In this document: positions 58,883-64,000 of the stretch, piece by piece
Layout of the letters: every line of letters begins with the position of its first letter
Numbering within the stretch: the stretch's first letter is position 1
DNA from: Castellaniella daejeonensis
Lineage (GTDB): Bacteria > Pseudomonadota > Gammaproteobacteria > Burkholderiales > Burkholderiaceae_B
Reading direction: 5' to 3'
Assembly: GCF_039523555.1 (NCBI RefSeq)
Contig: NZ_BAAAFN010000014.1
Coordinates: forward strand, 56,701-120,700
Length of the DNA stretch: 64,000 bases
Notes under the pieces: model-generated
What the model was told of the DNA's origin: nothing
The model's input: the letters and a program-made list of their open reading frames with translations, nothing else
Database searches by the model: none
Program-made: the position numbers and the translations under genes

Positions 58883-59863
58883 TCAGCGCACGGCCAGCAC
58901 GATCTTGCCGACTTGTTCCCCCGCATCCATCATGGCATGGGCGCGCGCGGCCTCGGCCAGCGGAAAAACCGCGTGGATCGATGGCCTGGCCGTGCCCGAT
59001 TCCAGCAGTGGCCAGACGCGCTCCCGCAGCGCGCGGGCGATGCCGGCCTTGAACGCCACGGGGCGCGCACGCAGCGTCGACCCCGTCACCGTCAGGCGGC
59101 GGCGCATCACCTGGCCGCAGTTCAGCGTTCCGCGCGTGCCGCCCAGCAGGGCGATCAGCACCAGCCGGCCGTCGTCGGCCAGCGCTTCGATGTTGCGCTC
59201 CAGGTAGCTGCCCGCGACCATGTCCAGGATCACGTCCACGCCTCGCCCGTTCGTCAATGCCTTGATTTCCGCGACGAAGTCCTGCGTGCGGTAGTCGATG
59301 CCGCGCGAGCAGCCCAGCGCTTCGATGGCCCGCACGCGCTCGGCGCTGCCGGCCGTGGCGTAGACCGTGTGGCCGAAGGCACGCGCCAGCGAAATGGCCG
59401 TCGTGCCGATGCCGCTGGCGCCGCCATGGACCAGCAGGGTCTCGCCGGGCGCCAGGGCGCCCCGGTCGAATACGTTGCTCCAGACCGTGAAATAGGTTTC
59501 CGGCAGCGCGGCGGCATCGATCATGGACAGGCCGTCGGGCACGGGCAGGCACTGCGCGGCGGGCGCCACGCAGAATTGCGCGTAGCCGCCGCCGGCCACC
59601 AGGGCGCAGACGGCGTCGCCCAGCTTGAATCCGGCCGATTCCGGGTCGCCGCCGACGATGCGTCCGGCGACTTCCAGCCCCGGCAGGTCGGACGCGCCGG
59701 CGGGCGGCGGATAGCTGCCCTGGCGCTGGAAGACGTCGGGCCGGTTGACCCCGGCGGCCGAAACCTCGATCAGTACTTCGCCGGGGCCGGCAACGGGCGT
59801 GGGGCGTTCCGCCAGGCGCAGGACTTCGGGGCCGCCCGGTGCAGTGATTTCAATGGCTTGCAT
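58883..59863 (-). CDS. NAD(P)H:quinone oxidoreductase, PIG3-like MDR family
   Basis: A 326-residue medium-chain dehydrogenase/reductase without the structural zinc cysteines. GroES-like domain at residues 1-125 (AAGVNRPDVFQRQGSYPPPA), cofactor site LVHGGASGIGTTAISLA (about 140-156) and ATAGSAERV for NADPH phosphate selection. It fits the TIGR02824/PIG3 group of quinone oxidoreductases, commonly found next to pnp in Burkholderiales. Start: ATG 59863 with AAGGAG seven bases upstream. In many relatives tpiA-secG-nuo genes follow here; in this window they do not. Confidence 0.9.
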   Translation of the reverse strand: MQAIEITAPGGPEVLRLAERPTPVAGPGEVLIEVSAAGVNRPDVFQRQGSYPPPAGASDLPGLEVAGRIVGGDPESAGFKLGDAVCALVAGGGYAQFCVAPAAQCLPVPDGLSMIDAAALPETYFTVWSNVFDRGALAPGETLLVHGGASGIGTTAISLARAFGHTVYATAGSAERVRAIEALGCSRGIDYRTQDFVAEIKALTNGRGVDVILDMVAGSYLERNIEALADDGRLVLIALLGGTRGTLNCGQVMRRRLTVTGSTLRARPVAFKAGIARALRERVWPLLESGTARPSIHAVFPLAEAARAHAMMDAGEQVGKIVLAVR

Positions 59864-59920
59864 GTGGCGCTCCTTCGGGTGTGCAAGCGGCATTATGCGC
59901 TACACTTTCGGTCTTCATGC

Positions 59921-60010
59921 GGAAGCGTGCCAGAGCGGTTGAATGGACCGGTCTTGAAAACCGGCGATGGGGCAACCCATCCGTGAGTTCGAATCTCACC
60001 GCTTCCGCCA
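59921..60010 (+). tRNA. tRNA-Ser (anticodon UGA), CCA encoded
   Basis: Ninety bases with a 7-bp acceptor stem (GGAAGCG/CGCTTCC), anticodon loop CTTGAAA (anticodon TGA), a long variable arm typical of class II tRNA and T-arm GAGTTCGAATCTC. Discriminator G and encoded CCA at 60008-60010. A TACACT box at 59901-59906 is a plausible -10. Confidence 0.95.
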
Positions 60011-60059
60011 CTCATATCCGGGCGGTTCAGCCTGTTACGCGGGTCGGGAAAGCCACGAC

Positions 60060-61163
60060 ATGGATCACTGCATCAAGGGACGCAGCGTACTGACGCCGGA
60101 AGACCGGGACTGGACCCGCCGGGCCATACGCATCCTCGAGGCCGATGGCCGCCGTTCGGCCGACACGCACCTGGTGAAGCCGGATTTTCCGGGGCTGCGC
60201 GGCATCGACATCTATTTCAAGGACGAGAGCACGCATCCCACCGGCAGCCTCAAGCACCGCCTGGCGCGTTCCCTGTTCCTGTACGGCATCTGCAATGGCC
60301 GCATCCGCGAGGATACGCTCCTGGTCGAGGCTTCTTCCGGTTCCACCGCCGTGTCGGAGGCCTACTTCGCCCGCCTGCTCGGCCTGTCGTTCGTGGCCGT
60401 GATGACCCGTTCGACCAGCCGGCAGAAGATCGAGGCCATCGAGCGCTTCGGCGGCCGCTGCCATTTCGTCGACCACGCCCGCGAAGTCTACGGTGCTGCC
60501 CAGGCCATCGCCGACGAGACCGACGGGTATTATCTGGACCAGTTCACGCACGCCGAGCGCGCTACCGACTGGCGCGGCAACAACAACATCGCCGAAAGCA
60601 TCTTCCGCCAGATGTCGAGCGAGTTCCACCCCGTCCCCGAGTGGGTGGTCATGAGCGCCGGCACGGGCGGCACGTCGGCCACCATCGGGCGCTTCATCCG
60701 CTACCGCAACCTGGACACGAGGCTTTGCGTGGTCGATGTCGAGGGCTCGGCTTTCTACGAGGCCTGGCAAAGCGGCGACATGACCGCCACGGCGGCGGGT
60801 TCGCGCATCGAAGGCATCGGGCGGCCCCGGGTCGAGCCTTCCTTCATCCCGACCGTCATCGACGAAATGATTCGCGTGCCCGACGAGGCCTCGATCGCGG
60901 CGGCACACGTGCTGTCCGATCGCCTGTTCCGCCGTGTCGGCGGCTCCACGGGAACGAATTTCATGGGCGTGCTGTGCATGGCATCGCTCATGCGCCAACA
61001 GGGGCGGAAAGGTTCCCTGGTCACCCTGATCTGCGACAGCGGTGACCGGTATGCGACGAGCTATTATGATGAAGCCTGGCTGCGGGCGCAGCGACTGGAC
61101 ATCGGCGGATGGCGCGAACGGATCGAGAACTTCCTGGATACCGGAGAGGGCAGCCTCTTGTGA
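60060..61163 (+). CDS. PLP-dependent cysteine synthase-family enzyme (Cds1-like cysteine desulfhydrase)
   Basis: A 367-residue fold-type II PLP enzyme. The PLP lysine is in STHPTGSLKHRLA (about residues 58-70), the substrate loop is EASSGSTAVSEAYFARL, the phosphate-binding loop is SAGTGGTSATIG and the C-terminal serine is in LICDSGDRY. The FKDESTHPTGSLKHR and DWRGNNNIAESIF blocks resemble the group that includes mycobacterial Cds1, which releases H2S from cysteine, rather than CysK or CysM. That assignment is from recall. Start: ATG 60060, 49 bases after tRNA-Ser. Its stop overlaps the GTG start of a diguanylate cyclase. Confidence 0.82.
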   Translation: MDHCIKGRSVLTPEDRDWTRRAIRILEADGRRSADTHLVKPDFPGLRGIDIYFKDESTHPTGSLKHRLARSLFLYGICNGRIREDTLLVEASSGSTAVSEAYFARLLGLSFVAVMTRSTSRQKIEAIERFGGRCHFVDHAREVYGAAQAIADETDGYYLDQFTHAERATDWRGNNNIAESIFRQMSSEFHPVPEWVVMSAGTGGTSATIGRFIRYRNLDTRLCVVDVEGSAFYEAWQSGDMTATAAGSRIEGIGRPRVEPSFIPTVIDEMIRVPDEASIAAAHVLSDRLFRRVGGSTGTNFMGVLCMASLMRQQGRKGSLVTLICDSGDRYATSYYDEAWLRAQRLDIGGWRERIENFLDTGEGSLL

Positions 61164-62716
61164 GCCGGCGGACGGCAGCCGTCGCCCTGGTCCTGTGCCT
61201 GGGGTGGCTGTCGCCGGATCGGGCGCTGGCCGCGCCGGGCATGGATTGCGATGGTGCGCGATACCTGCGCCTGAACGAGCCCGTCGTCGTCGACCCCGAT
61301 GAACTGGCCGGCTTCCGCGCCTTGCCTCCCTTGCGCGTGCTGGTCCTGGATGCGCCGCCCATGGCGCGCCAGGAGGCGGATCGGGACGTCTATTCCGGAA
61401 TCGGCATCGATGTCTGGTGCTTCATTGCCGGCAGGATCGGGCTGCGCTACGGCATCGGGCAGGAACGGGACCAGACCCTGGCCGACCGGATCGACCTGGT
61501 CCAGACAGGGAACGCCGACGTCCTGATTCCCCTCAGCCTGCGGCCCGATCGCGCGCAGCACGGTTTGTTCACCCTGCCTTATTACGAAAGCCGCTATGCC
61601 GTGATCGCCCGCAAGGGCTGGCAGCCGCCGATCTACAGGATCGACGATCTGGCGCACTACCGCGTCGGCGTGGTGCATGGCGTCGCGTTCGAGCCCATTC
61701 TCCAGGATCTCGTGCCGGCCGGGCAGCTGCGGTCCTACGACCAGTCTTCCAGCGACGGTTTGTTCCAGGCCTTGCGCAATGGGGAGATCGACGTGGCCGT
61801 GTTCAGCAAGAGCATTTTTGCGGAGAAGCGCTACAGCCACGAATATTTCGACCTGGAAATCGTGCTGACCCTGCAGGAATATCCGCGGGCCTACCGGTTC
61901 TACTTCAGCGATACACCCGAGCACCGTCGCCTGGTGGCTGTGTTCGACCGCTACCTCGAGGCGCTGGATCTGGCAGAGTCCGTGGCGCGCCATGAAGAGG
62001 GCGAGGGCCAGCTCATCAAGCGCTACGTGGCCCAGCGCAACCAGCAGATCCTTCTGCAGGTGGCGGGGGGCGCAGCCGCGCTGCTGGCGCTGGCGGCCGT
62101 ACTGGCGCTGCGCCGCTATCGCCGGCTGTCCCGCCAGCTGGCCGAACGCAATCAGCGTATCCAGCAACAGCAGGATGCCCTGCAGGTCGTCAATCTTGAG
62201 CTGGAAAGGCAAAGCCAGACCGACAGCCTGACCCACCTGGCCAACCGCCGCCATTTCGACCAGACACTGGAGCGCGAGCACGCCCGCTGGCGGCGCACGG
62301 GTTCGCCACTGAGCCTGATGATGCTGGACGTGGATCATTTCAAGCACATCAACGACCATTTCGGCCAACAGGTCGGGGACGACTACCTGCGCGCCATCGC
62401 CGGCACGCTGCGCGACAGCGTGGCCCGGCCCGCCGACCTGCTGGCGCGCTATGGCGGCGAGGAATTCGCCTGCCTGCTGCCCGACACCGGCTCGCAGGCG
62501 GCCCAGGCCGTGGGCGAGCGCATCCGCGAGGCGGTGGCGCAACTGGATTTGCCGAATCCGCTGGCCGGGTCTGGCCATGTGAGCCTGAGCATCGGCATCG
62601 CCACCCTGGAAGGCGGGCATGCCGGCGTTCAGGAACTCGTAGCCGGCGCAGACGCGCAACTGTACGCTGCCAAGCGGGCGGGGCGGGATCGAGTCCAGGC
62701 CACCGTGCTGGACTGA
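61160..62716 (+). CDS. Diguanylate cyclase with periplasmic SBP_bac_3-type sensor domain
   Basis: A 518-residue membrane protein. Signal/anchor at residues 5-25, a periplasmic solute-binding-like domain (about 45-285; LRVLVLDAPPMAR, the NADVLIPLSLRPDRA block, YRVGVVHGVAF), one transmembrane helix (298-318), a coiled coil (320-352) and a GGDEF domain. The active site is GGEEF (432-436) and the inhibitory site RPAD (423-426) is present five residues upstream, so c-di-GMP synthesis with product inhibition is likely. Start is GTG 61160, overlapping the stop of the PLP enzyme (TTGTGA). The sensor may bind an amino acid, possibly cysteine-related (inference). Confidence 0.9.
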   Translation: MSRRTAAVALVLCLGWLSPDRALAAPGMDCDGARYLRLNEPVVVDPDELAGFRALPPLRVLVLDAPPMARQEADRDVYSGIGIDVWCFIAGRIGLRYGIGQERDQTLADRIDLVQTGNADVLIPLSLRPDRAQHGLFTLPYYESRYAVIARKGWQPPIYRIDDLAHYRVGVVHGVAFEPILQDLVPAGQLRSYDQSSSDGLFQALRNGEIDVAVFSKSIFAEKRYSHEYFDLEIVLTLQEYPRAYRFYFSDTPEHRRLVAVFDRYLEALDLAESVARHEEGEGQLIKRYVAQRNQQILLQVAGGAAALLALAAVLALRRYRRLSRQLAERNQRIQQQQDALQVVNLELERQSQTDSLTHLANRRHFDQTLEREHARWRRTGSPLSLMMLDVDHFKHINDHFGQQVGDDYLRAIAGTLRDSVARPADLLARYGGEEFACLLPDTGSQAAQAVGERIREAVAQLDLPNPLAGSGHVSLSIGIATLEGGHAGVQELVAGADAQLYAAKRAGRDRVQATVLD

Positions 62717-62745
62717 GCATTCGGTACAATGCCGCATCACATCGT

Positions 62746-62830
62746 GCCCGAGTGGTGAAATCGGTAGACACAAGGGACTTAAAATCCCTCGCCGCAAGGC
62801 ATGCCGGTTCGATTCCGGCCTCGGGCACCA
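62746..62830 (+). tRNA. tRNA-Leu (anticodon UAA), CCA encoded
   Basis: Eighty-five bases. Acceptor stem GCCCGAG/CTCGGGC, anticodon loop CTTAAAA (anticodon TAA), a long variable arm and T-arm CGGTTCGATTCCG, discriminator A, then CCA. TACAAT at 62725-62730 is a likely -10 at the end of the upstream gene. Confidence 0.95.
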
Positions 62831-63213
62831 ATCCGACTCTTGCCTCCAGGGGATGTGGGGCGTGTCTATGCGGGATCGGCCGATGCCGCGCGGATTCATA
62901 CATCGAAGCGTCTCGGCTGTCCCGGCCTGGGGGCTGCCGCTGCTGCTGGCGGCCGGCCCCTGCCTGCGGCTGAACTACGGCCATGCGTGGAATGAGAAAG
63001 CCGAGGCAGCCATCGAAACACTGGGAAGGCTGGTGGCCGCCGCAAAGTGATCCGGATCTGTTCAAACCTATAACAATCGGGCATATCAGAAAGAATCGGA
63101 TACAGGATGGCCCGGGTGGGCGTTCCGATTAAGATGAGCATGGCTTCAAGTCAGGTCGGCCATAGGGTCTTTCGATCGGACATGGGGCGCCATCCACCGG
63201 AGCGAGACAACAC
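62831..63213. other. Spacer between tRNA-Leu and the chemotaxis gene
   Basis: About 380 bases. One short frame is possible (listed separately). The part after 63050 is AT-richer and should hold the promoter of the receptor gene; no sigma-28 motif (TAAA-N15-GCCGATAA) is recognisable. Confidence 0.4.
62868..63050 (+). CDS. Possible 60-residue protein
   Basis: ATG 62868 to TGA 63050: a hydrophobic middle (AVPAWGLPLLLAAGPCL) and a helical, charged end (NEKAEAAIETLGRLVAAAK). Upstream GGGG at 62862 or so is a poor ribosome site; an earlier ATG is at 62853. It may be a real small protein or the relic of a longer gene. No family recognised. Confidence 0.3.
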   Translation: MRDRPMPRGFIHRSVSAVPAWGLPLLLAAGPCLRLNYGHAWNEKAEAAIETLGRLVAAAK

Positions 63214-64000
63214 CATGCGCAACCTGAAAATCGGCACCCGGCTGGCCCTGGGATTCGGCTTCGTGATCATCCTGCTGCTTGTGATGTCGGGTATCGGCGC
63301 ATGGCGCATGCTGGAGACGCAGCAGGACAACCATGTGCTGGACCAGCGGCTGCGCACCACGGCACTCATCCAGCGGCTTACCCGGGAAATCAGCAAGAGC
63401 GCCAATCTGACCCAGGCCGTCCTGGCGGCCGACCCGGATACGCTCCGGCGGCTGAAGCAGGAAATCGAGACCGTCGATCGCCAGGCGGGCGAAGTGGCGG
63501 GTCAGCTGGCCCAGGTGCTGTCCCAACCCGAGGCCGCCAGCCTGCTGCGCGATATCGGTCAGGACCGCGAGGCCTTCATCCAGCACCGTACCCAGGCCTT
63601 CAAGGATCTCGACAACGGCAACTACGGCGAGACCGACGCCTTCTTCAACCAGGATATGCCCAAGCGCACGGCCGGCCTGATGGACCGGCTCGATCAGTTG
63701 TCGCAGCTGCAGACCGACGCGGTGCAGCGGCTGTTCGACGAAAGCATGCGGGCAAGCAGCCTGGGCCTGATCGTGCTGGCCGTCGCCACCCTGCTGGCCC
63801 TGATCCTGGGGCCCTTGTTCTCCTGGCGGGTGACCCGCTCCATCACGCATCCGCTGCGCAGCGCCGTGGACGTGGCGGAAGCCGTTGCGCGCAGGGACCT
63901 CAGTGCCGATGTCGCCGCCCGGGGGCGGGATGAAATCGGCCAGTTGCTGAATGCACTGGCCGCCATGACGCGCAACCTGCGCAGCGCCCTGGGCGAAGTG
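63214..64000 (+). CDS. Methyl-accepting chemotaxis protein, 5' part
   Basis: The gene runs off the window end; 262 residues are visible. TM1 is residues 10-29, the periplasmic domain of about 155 residues is a four-helix-bundle type (LTREISKSANLTQAVLAADP, TAGLMDRLDQLSQLQTDAV), TM2 is about 186-207 and a HAMP domain starts with RSITHPLRSAVDVAEAVARR. The signalling domain lies beyond the end. Start: ATG 63214; GGAG lies 17 bases upstream, so the ribosome site is weak. Ligand unknown. Confidence 0.88.

Noticed and set aside
56626..58926. 766-codon open frame antisense to pnp
   Set aside because: pnp is unmistakable on the plus strand. The antisense reading is low-complexity Gly/Asp/His/Gln-rich, as expected from a mirror of GC-rich codons.
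63051..63213. Sigma-28 promoter for the chemotaxis receptor
   Set aside because: TTAAGATG and GGCCATAG are present but the spacing and sequence do not fit TAAA-N15-GCCGATAA.
1..64000. CRISPR arrays, insertion sequences, prophage or attachment sites
   Set aside because: No regularly spaced repeats, transposase or integrase frames, or phage structural genes were seen, and no gene is flanked by duplicated tRNA ends.

Overview
The window is high-GC DNA from a betaproteobacterium. Gene content (ilvBHC followed by psd and pssA, rpsO-pnp, the aat-bpt-pyrD cluster, a phasin, 3-hydroxybutyrate dehydrogenase) points to Burkholderiales, most likely family Alcaligenaceae (Bordetella/Achromobacter/Castellaniella relatives). 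This placement comes from family recognition and gene order only. I see no insertion sequences, prophage, CRISPR array, rRNA or integration site. Three tRNA genes are present: Cys, Ser(UGA) and Leu(UAA).

Layout. 1-10 kb: end of a CtaG-like oxidase assembly gene, a BepA-like M48 protease, a YheT hydrolase, an NTF2-fold protein, a CHCC zinc-finger protein, ilvE, RNA helicase rhlE behind a possible coupled upstream ORF, a thioredoxin, an EI24 membrane protein, a CinA-like protein, an autoregulated-looking IclR regulator and a phasin with a striking promoter palindrome. 10-24 kb: an RND efflux pump, a LysR regulator divergent from a CidA/LrgB pair, the pyrD-bpt-aat-NUDIX cluster, an M20 peptidase and a ZIP metal transporter. 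24-36 kb: a small conserved protein and CspA, a YciF-like protein, tRNA-Cys, a ferric-reductase-like flavoprotein, a subtilase with a separate small I9-like protein, a metallophosphoesterase, a TauE/SafE permease, an ABC exporter, a universal stress protein, a TerC protein under a manganese (yybP-ykoY) riboswitch, and crcB under a fluoride riboswitch with its terminator. 35-45 kb: 3-hydroxybutyrate dehydrogenase, yaaA and a complete malonate-use operon (regulator, malonyl-CoA decarboxylase, crotonase, malonyl-CoA synthetase, TRAP transporter). 44-51 kb: a FUSC efflux protein and narK-narX-narL. 51-58.8 kb: ilvB-ilvH-ilvC, psd-pssA, rpsO-pnp. 58.9-64 kb: a quinone oxidoreductase, tRNA-Ser, a Cds1-like PLP enzyme overlapping a diguanylate cyclase gene, tRNA-Leu and the start of a chemotaxis receptor.

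How they work together. Most of the window is conserved chromosomal backbone: branched-chain amino acid synthesis (ilvE, ilvBHC), phospholipid synthesis, N-end rule tagging, RNA turnover, and metal or halide homeostasis by riboswitch. Storage and carbon use appear as phasin plus 3-hydroxybutyrate dehydrogenase and the malonate operon. The most unusual material is regulatory: several near-perfect palindromes, two metabolite riboswitches, tandem hairpins before cspA, a long ilv leader, and a subtilase paired with a stand-alone propeptide-like protein.
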